A stretch of 64,000 nucleotides of DNA from Amaurobius ferox (taxonomy: Eukaryota > Arthropoda > Arachnida > Araneae > Amaurobiidae). The position numbers and the translations under genes were made by a program. The notes below the pieces were generated by a model. The model ran no database searches. It was not told where the DNA came from and was given only the letters and a program-made list of their open reading frames with translations. Below, in pieces: positions 9,812 through 19,419 of the stretch (position 1 is the first letter of the stretch; each line of letters starts with the position of its first letter). The stretch spans positions 54,645,069 through 54,709,068 of the forward strand of contig OX578146.1 of the NCBI GenBank assembly GCA_951213105.1, written 5' to 3'.

Positions 9812-10462
9812 ATGGATATTGATTGGAATGAATTTTCTAGAAAAAATTTATCTGAAGATGCAATTAGAAATCTGAAAGATTATGTAAATTGGGATTTAGT
9901 TTTACAATATTCAACACTGTCTGAATCTTTTATTGAAGAATTTGCTCAACCTGATGATTGGCCTAAAATTTCTAGATATCAAAAATTATCAGAAGATTCT
10001 ATAGAAAAATGTAAATATAAAGTAGATTGGGTAAACATATCTCAATATCAAACTTTAAGTAATGAGTTTATCATAAAATTTTCTGATAATTTAGATTTAT
10101 ATAAAGTATCAATGTTTCAAAATCTTTCAGAAGATACCGTGAGAGAATTAAAAGATGATTTAAGTTGGCTGTATATAGCTAGATATCAGACATTTATTGA
10201 AAATTTTATAGAAGAATTTATGCATAAATTAGATTTTTGTTATTTGATTAAATACAAATTTGATCTATTACCTGATCACTTTTTTAATGGTTATTCGAAA
10301 AAAATACAAGCTATACAGATGAGTAAATTAAATAAAAATTTTGGTCATTATGAAGAAGAATCTTATAAAGAGAAAATTATTGAAGAGATTTGTGAAGTTA
10401 AAGAACTCTTGAGAGAATGTCTTTTGAGAACTAACAAAAATGAAAAAATAAATAATTTATAA
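9812..10462 (+). CDS. Protein of tandem 23-residue repeats (LSEDxIxxF...DWxxIxxYQ)
   Basis: This 216-residue protein starts at ATG 9812 in ATTAAATG. About six tandem units of 23 residues follow the pattern LSEDxI..F...vdW..IsrYQ. Units begin LSEDAIRN, LSESFIEE, LSEDSIEK, LSNEFIIK, LSEDTVRE and IENFIEE. The last 60 residues are a charged helix. Repeats of this type (LSEEFI...W..IS.YQ) occur in giant viruses and some protists, from what I remember; their function is unknown and a protein-protein interaction role is inference. It is an accessory gene rather than Polinton core, is undamaged, and is followed 16 bp later by the leucine-rich-repeat gene. Confidence 0.65.
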   Translation: MDIDWNEFSRKNLSEDAIRNLKDYVNWDLVLQYSTLSESFIEEFAQPDDWPKISRYQKLSEDSIEKCKYKVDWVNISQYQTLSNEFIIKFSDNLDLYKVSMFQNLSEDTVRELKDDLSWLYIARYQTFIENFIEEFMHKLDFCYLIKYKFDLLPDHFFNGYSKKIQAIQMSKLNKNFGHYEEESYKEKIIEEICEVKELLRECLLRTNKNEKINNL

Positions 10463-10478
10463 AAATGTTTCTTAATAA

Positions 10479-11723
10479 ATGAATGTTATATATAATAATG
10501 GTATAAAAAAGACATTTATCTCTTTCTTAAATATAGAGAATCCTACTGAAGTGATATCTTTATTAATAGAAAAATTAATAAATTTAGAAATATTGTCTTG
10601 TGGAGGAAATAAATTAACGTCACTTGAAGGTATAAAAAATTTAATAAATTTAGAAAAATTATATTGTGGAGACAATAAATTAACTTCACTTGAAGGAATA
10701 AAAAATTTAATAAATTTAGAAGAATTATATTGTGCAGGAGATAAAATAACTTCACTTGAAGGAATAAAATATTTAAAAAAACTATATTGTGGAGGCAATA
10801 AATTAACTTCACTTGAAGGAATAGAAAATTTAATAAACTTAAAAGAATTAGATTGTGGAGAAAATAAATTAACTTCTCTTGAAGGAATAGAAAATTTAAT
10901 AAATTTAAAAGAATTAGATTGTATGACGTGTAGATTAACTTCACTTGAGGGAATAGAAAATTTAACGAATTTAGAAAAATTATATTGTGGAGAAAATAAA
11001 TTAACGTCACTTGAAGGAATAGAAAATTTAATAAATTTAAAAGAATTAGATTGTAGAAAAAATAAATTAACTTCACTTGAAAGAATAGAAAATTTAATAA
11101 ATTTAGTATTATTAGATTGTAGAGAAAATGATATTACATCTCTAAATGAATTAATATTTTTGCCTAGAACATATAAAGTATGGTATGATAAAATAAATTT
11201 ACCCCCGATTTTAAGAAGACGATTATTTCATAATAATGTATATAATGACTCTCAAAATGTACATAATACATATATTCAAAAATCTTTGAGAGAGACTATC
11301 ATAAAATTATTAAATACAGAAATTAAATATGATTTAGATGAATGCCTTAAAGAATTCGATATAAAAATTAAAAGAGACTTACTGGAGGAAGAATTCCATA
11401 CTATTAAATTTAGAGAGATATTAGTTGTTGTGTTTAATAGAATTTTAAAAAATGAGAATAAAAATGAAATAATAAAAGTGTTAAAAGATGAACTAAAAGA
11501 CGATAAATGTTTTGTAGGGAAAGTAACTAGAATAATTAATGTACTAAATGGATTTGATCCTGATGTTTCTATTACTATTTCTGATAATGAACAAAAAAAT
11601 ATTATAGCTGAAAAAATATTTAGAGAGTCAAAGTCTGATGAAGAATACAAAGAAAAACTCATAAAAGAGATGGAAGAAAGAGGTTTTACAGATTATGAAG
11701 AATGGATAAATTTATATTTATAA
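10479..11723 (+). CDS. Leucine-rich-repeat protein with a distinct C-terminal domain
   Basis: This 414-residue protein starts at ATG 10479 in TTAATAAATG. Residues of about 30-225 form nine SDS22-like leucine-rich repeats of about 22 residues (NLxxLxCxxNKLTSLEGIEN), with a conserved Cys in place of the usual aliphatic residue. The repeats are so alike in DNA that an antisense reading frame of 177 codons is also open. Residues of about 230-414 form a separate helical domain with CFVGKVTRIINVLNGF and a C-terminal EERGFTDYEEW. I recall similar C-termini on giant-virus repeat proteins but cannot name a family. It could bind a host protein; the frame is intact although several core genes upstream are broken. 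Confidence 0.75.
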   Translation: MNVIYNNGIKKTFISFLNIENPTEVISLLIEKLINLEILSCGGNKLTSLEGIKNLINLEKLYCGDNKLTSLEGIKNLINLEELYCAGDKITSLEGIKYLKKLYCGGNKLTSLEGIENLINLKELDCGENKLTSLEGIENLINLKELDCMTCRLTSLEGIENLTNLEKLYCGENKLTSLEGIENLINLKELDCRKNKLTSLERIENLINLVLLDCRENDITSLNELIFLPRTYKVWYDKINLPPILRRRLFHNNVYNDSQNVHNTYIQKSLRETIIKLLNTEIKYDLDECLKEFDIKIKRDLLEEEFHTIKFREILVVVFNRILKNENKNEIIKVLKDELKDDKCFVGKVTRIINVLNGFDPDVSITISDNEQKNIIAEKIFRESKSDEEYKEKLIKEMEERGFTDYEEWINLYL

Positions 11724-11739
11724 AAATGTTTACTAATAA

Positions 11740-12024
11740 ATGGAAGAGTTCAATAGACTGAGAGGTTATCCCAAAACGTTTAAATTAAATGATTTATATC
11801 CTGGGGAATATGATCCGATATCATTGAGAAAAATTAAAACTAAATATGGAGATTCAGTAATCGTAAAGTTAGATGTGGAAGCTAAAGAAAAAGAGTATTA
11901 CCTTACGAATAAACATGGAAAACTTTCTGATGAATCAATATATAAAACCAATAAAGGTAGATATATATTTAAGTATTCGGGTATGATTGATGATAAATAC
12001 GAATATGAATTAGAGAAAGCTTAA
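11740..12024 (+). CDS. Small putative nucleic-acid-binding (OB-fold-like) protein
   Basis: This 94-residue protein starts at ATG 11740 in CTAATAAATGG. It has the pattern YPKTFKLNDL, a turn, LRKIKTKYGDSVIVKLD, and a final strand-rich segment with KYEYEL. This arrangement recurs in small proteins of arthropod Polintons that I recall as possible single-strand-binding OB-fold proteins; the KTKYG.SV element is the best recognised part. It is the last gene of the rightward block, separated from the leucine-rich-repeat gene by 16 bp, and is followed after two bases by a GC-rich hairpin. The frame is intact. A role in element replication is inference. Confidence 0.55.
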   Translation: MEEFNRLRGYPKTFKLNDLYPGEYDPISLRKIKTKYGDSVIVKLDVEAKEKEYYLTNKHGKLSDESIYKTNKGRYIFKYSGMIDDKYEYELEKA

Positions 12025-12026
12025 TC

Positions 12027-12049
12027 AGTGGGGGGGCGTCACCCCCACT
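12027..12049 (+). terminator. GC-rich hairpin after the last rightward gene
   Basis: AGTGGGGG (12027-12034) pairs with CCCCCACT (12042-12049) over a 7-nt loop, two bases after the stop at 12,022-12,024. It mirrors the hairpin after the integrase at 3,922-3,943. A termination or 3'-processing role is inferred. Confidence 0.4.
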
Positions 12050-12320
12050 ATAATTATCATCATATTCTTTGTTTAGTTAAACATTTTGAGGACTTGTATT
12101 TATTTTAAATCATACTTTTAATATCTGGTACACATTTTTCCTCACGCATTTATTTTAAAATCATCTCTAATATATTTGATATTATTTTCTTTCATATATT
12201 CAAAGATTTTGATAGATTTGATCTCAATAATGTCTTATATAACTTAAATATAAGTCAAAATGTATGAAATTTTAGAGTCCTAAAACTCTCTTGATTTTTG
12301 ATTTTTTTAAATATACACAT
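12050..12320. other. AT-rich Polinton flank; possible leftward endonuclease-like remnant
   Basis: There is no open gene. On the minus strand near 12,150-12,240, IFEYMKENNIKYIRDDF resembles the start of small restriction-like endonucleases of large DNA viruses (a FExYLxENxIKYIRD pattern). It lies in a short frame that ends soon after. I give this only as a weak possibility. Confidence 0.2.
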
Positions 12321-12387
12321 TTTTGTATGATTTTATGCATTTTTGATTGATTTTATGCATTTTTTTGTATGATTTTATGCATTTTTA
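12321..12387. repeat. Three 20-bp tandem repeats at the Polinton edge
   Basis: Units of TTTTGTATGATTTTATGCAT (the second has GATT for GTAT) repeat three times. Polinton ends often carry short subterminal repeats, so this may lie in the right terminal repeat. The left end is not available for comparison. Confidence 0.6.
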
Positions 12388-12435
12388 GTCTTAAGAGGTT
12401 GTCCAGGTTTTTAAAAAATTGGTGGAAGGTGTACT

Positions 12436-12496
12436 GTATGGGTATGACTCTGGGAACAAAATGACATGTCATTTTGTTCCAGTGTCATACCCATAC
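12436..12496. repeat. Near-perfect 61-bp palindrome
   Basis: The left arm 12436-12466 and the right arm 12467-12496 are reverse complements except for about one indel and two mismatches around CTCTGGG / CCAGTG. The centre is GACATGTC. It lies between the AT-rich Polinton flank and the first dispersed repeat. It could be a fused pair of terminal repeats or a hairpin element end; the sequence does not decide. Confidence 0.7.
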
Positions 12497-12648
12497 ACTA
12501 CTTGCATACACTGGCGCTCTGCTTTAATTACCCATTTTCGCGGAAGAGTGGCCCGCTATACCTGACCTCTAGCGGTAGCGTCCGTCGTTGCTATGTTGCA
12601 ATTTAAACAAAGGACACGGCGAAAGTCGGAGGGCATGTAGTAATTAGG

Positions 12649-15100
12649 CCCCACCCACATTTGTCCACTCCCACTTTCAGTAATCGAATTTTTAGGCAGT
12701 TCCAGAAAGAGTGGTTTTATTTTGCAATAAAAGTAGAAGATGGGAATAAAGTTTTAAGCAGCTGATTTGACTCCAAATAATTTTTTCCCATGTTCAAAAG
12801 TGACCAAGGAAAAATACGGAAATAAATCTCCATTTCAAGACTAAATTTCATATTATTTTATTCATAGATTGTAGTCCATAGGTAAATTTTTTTACTTCAG
12901 TCATTTGAATAGCTTTTTGTAAAGTTCGAAATGGATATTTTTATTCAATCTCCCGTCAAAGTATAAAATTACAAGAAATTAAAATTTAAAGTTTTTCCTG
13001 CATTCTATATATACCAATAATAATTTAAAATTTTAGGATATAGAATAAATGATTTCAATAAATCTCAGATTACGTATTCTTCCTATGCTTCAAGCAAATC
13101 CGCACCAACCATTAAGGTCGCAGGATTGAATTACATAAGACAAAATTATCGGTAATTATCTTTCTTGAAAACGTTGGTTGGTTGTAATTAGGACAGGTAA
13201 GTTTTTCTCATAGTATATCATAAAATTTTGGGACCGTAGAATAACATTACATTTCCATAGAATGTCTACCAGTTACGAAACAATAATATAAATAACTGCT
13301 ATATAACGCAATAAGCATTATATTGAAATGATTTCGAATATATATTTTCATTCATGTGGACGGTGTTTTGAAGCACTTTTTGTACAATAGAATAAACAAG
13401 AAAGATCAATCATGCATAAAGCATTGATTATGAAACACTTTCCCACTGAAATACAATTTTATTTAAAGATATCTGAAATGCGATACATTCAGCGATGGTA
13501 TATTTTAAATTATCAGAGTGCAACAATAATTTATTATATTTGAAAACTTAAGACATCATTGAGAAAAATGAACTTTATTCAAATGACGTCATCGAAACAT
13601 AATTCTTCCGGCTGGCTCTCTATGTAAAAGCAATGGATATTTCATTTATACATTTTTATTTCAGACTCCAGAGAAAAATAGTTTTGTTCGAAAAATATTC
13701 AGCAATTCTTATACAATTCATCTTTCAATCACATGTATACATTCTGCATCTATTAAAATTAGGCTTCCTTGAAGAAATAATCAAAGTTTGGTGATCATTT
13801 AAACTGAAAAATATTGTAATTGCGTTGGCACAGAATATAGTTGCACAGAAATAAAGAGGTTTTAGGACGGATTCAACACTAAATATACATAAATTTAAAA
13901 GAACTTTAAAAATCACGATTTTTACACTGGGAAAGAAAGATGGATGTCGTATTTCATCTTGAAGTGGGTCAAGCGATCTGTTCATATTATATAGGTATAA
14001 TTATTATTTGGATTATTTTTAAAAGCTCCCAAATATATGTTGCTGAAATAATTTTATACATGTTATGGGACAATTTGAACACTTCTTAAAATTTGTGAAG
14101 CAGTTTGTGAATTTTAACTTCGCGTCGTTTGAAAAATTAGGTCCCGTGGGATTCAATGAATTTCATTTTTTCAATCCGGATTCATTCTAAAACTAATAGG
14201 GTGATATTATTCATTTACATTCCCATATGTGATACGGACCGTCCCAACAACATACTAAAATTTGATTTTGATAAATTAATTTTTACGGAAATTATCGTCC
14301 GAAAGGACCGACAGAATGACCCAAGTTATAAACACTTTTCAACTATGATGTAAAGTGTTAAAAACGCTCGACCATTAGTCATTCGAGCATCGTTCATCAT
14401 ACAGCAAATTTAGAGATACCATTCGATTAGGAATTGCGTCCTCTATAAAATCTTGTGTGAAAGCCCCAGGCCGTCCAACTCGTCCAGCGGGTCGAAAGCC
14501 CAGACCATCCGTCTCGTCCGAGGACTTAGAGAAGCAAAATGAATGGCCGCCTCGTCCAGAGGGTGTAAAATTTGTGTAAAGGACCGTCTTTATAATTAAA
14601 CTTGCACAAACTTTGAAATTTTCATGGCAACACCTAAGTTATATTTCGAATCTAGAGTAGAATGCAACCTGGGATGCATAAGTCATTTGGATGAGGCATT
14701 TTCGAGTTATGGGTGTGTGATGTTTTTAGGTCCTAATGCTAAATTCGCTCCCCAGATTTTTATTCATATCTTCTGAAGTAATTATTTTAAATATTTTTCG
14801 TATTACCGCACTACTAAACCGTCCAAACAGAATTATATGATTTTTTTTAAACAATTTTTTGTATAACATGTGAAATGCGAAATTGATATTCCAAAAAAAA
14901 ATGTGAATAGGAACCTAGATTGATTTTAATAGAAATCGGGGAACAAAGACCATTTATATGAGTACACAAAATTTCAGCTGTTTTATCCCTGTTGTTTTTT
15001 GTTATTCTTGAATATACTTCACAATTTTTAGAGGACGTATATTAGTTGTAAAAAACGACTTATTTAAAAAAGTTTTATTAATTTTAATTTCATATTTTCA
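12649..15100. repeat. 2.4-kb dispersed repeat, copy A
   Basis: This block is collinear with 20,694-23,064, from CCACATTTGTCCACTCCCAC at the start to CATATTTTCA at the end, with many substitutions and small indels. It has no coding capacity in either copy. Copy A carries about 100 extra bases near 14,460-14,560 with several TCGTCC motifs that copy B lacks. No terminal inverted repeat or target duplication was found, so the type (non-autonomous DNA element, Helitron fragment or decayed retroelement) is open. Confidence 0.75.
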
Positions 15101-15539
15101 ATATAACGGATGATTGTTCTAGCCATTTTTAATCAAACTTTGTATAAAAAGTGATGGAACCAAATCGACGTAATTTTGCAACTGTATGGAAAAGTTAAGG
15201 GAGAGGTGGAGGATTGAAATTTGTATTGTTAAATGGGATAACAAACAATTGAACATTATACATTTTTAGATAATCCCCATCTAATGACGTATTATAAATT
15301 ACTCTACAATTAACAGTCCTGGTTTTAAAGTGAGCTGAAATCGGACAAAATTATGCGATAATGTATAATAAAAAATATTTTTATAAATGATAAACATATA
15401 AAAATTAATAATAAAAATGCAATAAATAAGAAAATTATGTAATACTAATTAACATAAGATTAAACAGTTTTAACAAAGTTCTCTTATATGATAATTTCAA
15501 CAATTTCCATTTAATAATAATATATAATTACCAATAACA
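15101..15539. other. AT-rich stretch, no gene seen
   Basis: There are no open frames of note and I recognise no repeat. Confidence 0.5.
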
Positions 15540-16420
15540 AATTAAAAAATTTGATGTGGGCAGCACATGACCTTCCCTATATAATGCAATGTATTTACTA
15601 CTTTTACAGTAAAAACAAAGTAGGTTTTTCCTATAGTAGATACTTGTATTTTTTCCAAGATATTTAATGTTCGTTAAATAGTCGTTATTTTCATTGTTCT
15701 AGCGACATTTTTATCTATTTGGGGATATTTTCTTTGATTTCGTAGCATTTAAAATAGTCGCCAAGTTGGCGTACATTCCGCTACATTTGTCGACAAAATC
15801 TCGCCAAGCGTTATGGACGGAGAAATAATTTATTCTTATAGCAGATGATTTATTCTTATGACTATTGGCGTTCCAATACAAAAGTATTACTTAAAGTACC
15901 TTTTTCCATGAATGGAACGAGCTAGATCCACGAGAATGATGTCACCAAATTTATCGGATGATATTACATATGAAAAGTGAACATGTTTCTCAATTGGAAA
16001 TATTTTTTTTTTATTTTATATAATTTTTTGATAATTTTTTTTTGAAAAATGTGTAATATCTCGAGAACGGTTCATGCTAGAGTTCGAAAATATATGTTAA
16101 TCGTTAGGTTGGTGGTAGGGGAAGGAGGGTACGGTCCCTGTGGATGCCTCCCCCACTGGGTTCCGGTCTAAATTGGGTGGCACTTCCCGACCGTCCAAAC
16201 AGTTACCTTACACCTTTCTGGTAGGTCGGACGGTCTGGGTTTCAACAACAACAACAAGAAATATCTGTTTGCGTAACTTTATTAGAGGTTTTGATTTTTT
16301 GATGATTTTTTCAAAATTTCAATCGAAAATTTAGGGGGATTCTGAACATACGATTGCGTATAAAAACAATAGGCTTCCAGTATTCACTGATTGTAATTTT
16401 TGTACCAAATTTTGTTCGAA
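15540..16420. repeat. Dispersed repeat of the GATGTGGGCAGCACATGA family, copy 1
   Basis: It matches 43,370-44,030 closely, for example TTTACTACxTTTACAG, AGTTGGCG...TCGCCAAGCG and AATATCTCGAGAACGG. Weaker relatives lie at 54,060-54,150 and 54,745 onwards. A partial SINE interrupts this copy at 16,106-16,258; the 43-kb copy lacks it, which marks the insertion point. Confidence 0.65.
16106..16258 (+). mobile_element. 5'-truncated tRNA-derived SINE
   Basis: It contains the 3' half of the family (GGTTGGTGGTAGGGGAAGG ... GGTCGGACGGTCTGGG) and a tail of CAA repeats. The tRNA-like head is missing. The related repeat at 43,880-43,930 reads straight through this point, confirming an insertion. Confidence 0.75.
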
Positions 16421-16454
16421 TCGGTACATTCCTTTGTCAGTTATCGTCTCCATA

Positions 16455-16612
16455 AGCACATACACACACACTCCTCACTGACACACACACACACATTTTC
16501 ACACACACATACACACATACACTCCAAACAGTTACCTTACACCTTTCTGGTAGGTCGGACGGTCTGGGTCTCAACAACACACACATACACACACGCACAC
16601 ACAAACATCAAC
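16455..16612. repeat. (CA)n-rich microsatellite with a SINE tail fragment inside
   Basis: Imperfect CA repeats with CATA and CTCACTG interruptions run on both sides of a 56-bp SINE end (16,523-16,578, TCCAAACAGTTACC to CTCAACAAC). The SINE piece is sandwiched by CA repeats, so either it seeded the microsatellite or it landed in one. Confidence 0.7.
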
Positions 16613-16639
16613 TCAAAAATGCTCGATTTGTGATCAGAG

Positions 16640-18080
16640 ATGCTTGAAACGTGCTCACCAGTCTAAAACTCGAATTTAAATTTTCGACCCCGTCACAATA
16701 CTTTCCTTGTACATTATTGAATATAAGAAAAGTAAAAATTAAGAAACTCGAAATTTGATGCTACTTTACGTAAAGTTTTATTTCATATTTAAAAAAAAAT
16801 GCTAATTCAATTAATATAAATAGCGAAAGAGACAAAAATAATGAATATGTTTTTCTCGTTTTGCACATTCTATCATTTTACAAGATTTTTCTTAATATAG
16901 AATTGCAGAACTATGCTAGCATTCTATGAATGATATTCATCGCTAAGACTGACACAGATTAATACTGTTTCAAAAAATCTAAAAATATATTCAGAAAGTC
17001 ACAAAACATTGTTGGTGTGTATTTTCTTCAAAATCTCGTATTCGATAAATTATTTTGAAAATAATGTCTGTCAGTACCATTGTAAAAGAAGGAAGAAACA
17101 TTTGCCATAAATTGCGGTTATATCACTCCAATGGAGCAGAAATGGTTTCCGTAAATTTAAAATCCAATTAAAGTTTTAAATATATGCCATTGTCGTTCTT
17201 TTAAAACTCTACGAATCTCTTTCTGTTAACAGCACTTTTACATTTCAAGATAGACGATTATAAACTTTAAGAAGGAAATTTTTATTTTTGAATCTTTTCC
17301 AGCTTGATAAGATTTTGTACAGAATAGTTTTGTCGCTTTCTGTTTACATCTATTTTATTTTATATTTTAGAAGATATTTCGGGCAAAGTAAAATGAAATC
17401 TCAGTCGGACAGAAGAATTCTTTCGAAGAAAAAATATCAAAATTACGGAATATTGAATTTATGTTTGTATACTGTTAATTTCTATTAGGGTGCTGACGCC
17501 GAAAGACTAGTCATCAATTTCAATATTTCTCTACTTATTGCAATAAAAAGAAGTTCTTCAATTTTCGAATTGGATTTCTTTGATGATTTTCATATCGATA
17601 AAAATTACAGCAATCTGGTTGATGATTTGTCTGCATCCCCTTATTTCTACGAATGAAAAAGTTACTGCAGAGCCGTATGTATAATCCGGGGACAGGAAGT
17701 TGCTCTGTACCTATTTTCAACGTTGCTCGAAGCTTGAAAATAGGTACAGAGCTTGGAAATAAGTTCTATTTTCGGTCCATTTTAGAGAAGCTTGAAAATA
17801 GGTTCCATTTTCAGCTGTATATGCACATACAGATAAACATCTTCTTTTATCATACAATATTTAATGTATCATTAAGCCTATGCAAGTAAAACTTTTAATT
17901 TTCAATTTATATATATTTTACAAAAACATAGGATTTTTTCAAAAAAATAAATTTATTACGACTTTTGAAAACACATTTATTACTTCTTTTGTAGCAATTA
18001 AAATTTATACCCTTCTATTTCTAGAATAATACCCTAAACTAGTTAATGACTTTTAAAATAACCGCCATCTCCCTCTTTTT
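16640..18080. other. AT-rich intergenic DNA; one perfect hairpin, no gene seen
   Basis: Short open frames here have no recognisable product. The one structured feature is the hairpin at 17,702-17,752. Confidence 0.5.
17702..17752. repeat. Perfect 19-bp hairpin
   Basis: GCTCTGTACCTATTTTCAA (17702-17720) is exactly repeated in inverse at 17734-17752 with a 13-nt loop. A third, partial copy of the GCTTGAAAATAGG arm follows near 17,790. No transposase or miRNA family is recognisable. Confidence 0.8.
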
Positions 18081-18089
18081 CGTCATAAA

Positions 18090-18667
18090 CTTCAAGTGGG
18101 CACCTTTTCAAATCTAACTACCTTTGCCAGATCCATATTTTTATTTTAAGCACTTTTGAGCTATTAAAGTAACCGTAATCAAGCTAGAAATAATTTTGGA
18201 GAGCTGAAATTTTTATTTGAGAAAGTATCGATTTAAAGCATCAGCATTACTTGCTGAAATTAATTTAGTTTTTTATTCATGTGTTGTTCTCACTTGCCAT
18301 TTTTAGGGTTGAAAACGCTTTCGAGAACCAAGTGCTAATCACGGCCGAGTATTATGTGTTTTGGAAATTGCCTTAGTAATATCCGAAGTTGTGATTAATT
18401 ACACAAGGGTCAATTATTTCAAAAGTTTTAGGTGAATAGGCGTGGATACGTAAAACATGGCATGTATGTTGTCAAAACGGGAGTAATCATGGTTATTATT
18501 CAGGCAGAAATAGCTGTGTAAAAAGTAATTTCTGCTAAAAATGTGAATATTAGTTTTTAAGAGGTATATTTTATGAGGTATTTTTAAATGTAACAGGTAC
18601 GGCGTAATTATACAAATGCTTTAATTCGTACACATCAGAGGTCCACCGATATTTGAAGAGTTAAGAA

Positions 18668-18668
<1 letters not shown>
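18090..18668. repeat. Dispersed repeat block shared with 23,065-23,605 and 25,140-25,590
   Basis: Shared landmarks are GTGATTAATTAC, GTTTTAGGTGAATAGGCGTG, GGCAGAAATAGCTGTG and GTCCACCGATATTTGAAG. The 23-kb copy contains a SINE that this copy lacks. It is non-coding. Confidence 0.7.

Positions 18669-18691
<23 letters not shown>
18669..18691. repeat. (TA)n microsatellite
   Basis: About 11 TA units end the shared repeat block here. Confidence 0.9.
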
Positions 18692-18698
<7 letters not shown>

Positions 18699-19061
18699 TT
18701 CAGAAACATACATTTTTGTGTTTGCTTCTACAAAAAACTTGGGCATGAGTACGATTTTTGTGGAAGTGAACAATTCATGATTTAGGCTTAGAGCCATGTC
18801 CTCGTGTATAGCGTTTGTGCTTGATTTCGTTTGTTATTCTTTTTTCGATTCCTTACCTTTGTATTTTGATACTTTTCATTGTCTTGTTGATTCGATATTT
18901 ATTTTATTTGTTTGTTTTTTATTTTTTTCCATTTGCTTGAGGATTTGTTGATTTATACTTTAATTTCGTAAGCCTGTTAGATATTTGAATTTTCGTGTTA
19001 CAGATTCTCACTTTTCTTTCATTGGATCTTCAAAACTTTTTGTCTATATATATATATATAA

Positions 19062-19415
19062 ACGTGTTATTTGGGCGTACAGACTCTTCACATGGAGCCT
19101 TTGACGCACAGTACTGGCTGATATTGTCTTATAAAGTGCCGCTGCAACCGTGAATGTAACAGTTGGGGATGGCGCTCGTCGATTCCGCTTGGCTACTATA
19201 GGAATACACCGATCGTCAGAGGGGGTAGTAAACCTTGGACGACCGGGCGCAATTCTCCGAACAGCTGGACTTTTTTGGAATTGTTTCTATAATAGGGAAA
19301 TTACCGAATGATCAACGTCGAAGAAATTAGCGACATCTTTGAATATCAGTCTTGCTTCAATGCGTCCGATAGCACGCCAGCGCTCACTACCTGTCCTTCG
19401 TCTTCTTTCAGCCAT
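19062..19415 (-). pseudogene. Tc1-like transposase, N-terminal fragment
   Basis: Reading leftward from ATG 19415, the frame gives MAERRRRTGSERWRAIGRI, then a paired-type helix-turn-helix (FFDVDHSVISLL), a stop where Trp is expected (L*KQF), a GRPRFTTPSDD basic motif and a second helical domain (KRNRRAPS ... ISASTVRQRL). This is the DNA-binding half of a Tc1-family transposase. It breaks off at about 19,062 next to a TA-repeat, so the DDE catalytic domain is missing. One nonsense codon is visible. It is a dead fragment. Confidence 0.75.
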
Positions 19416-19419
19416 AGAA

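Larger units (their letters stand above)
1..12400. mobile_element. Polinton/Maverick DNA transposon, right-hand part (left end outside window)
   Basis: The gene set is diagnostic: protein-primed family B DNA polymerase, retroviral-type integrase with chromodomain, FtsK/HerA-type packaging ATPase, adenain-type cysteine protease, capsid remnants and a fibre. Genes lie in two divergent blocks meeting at a 77-bp spacer near 6,560. The block is markedly more AT-rich than the DNA to its right. The polymerase runs off the left edge, so the left terminal repeat cannot be seen. The right boundary is uncertain, because the last recognised gene stops at 12,024 and AT-rich sequence with 20-bp direct repeats continues to about 12,390. 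Most core genes are broken, so this copy is unlikely to be autonomous. Confidence 0.9.

Noticed and set aside
10543..11076. Minus-strand frame of 177 codons across the leucine-rich repeats
   Set aside because: It is a shadow of the near-identical plus-strand repeats; its Leu/Phe-rich pattern mirrors the repeat DNA and it lacks the TAAATG start context.
16140..16334. Short frame over the SINE body as a gene
   Set aside because: It translates the SINE 3' half; the same peptide appears wherever the SINE occurs.
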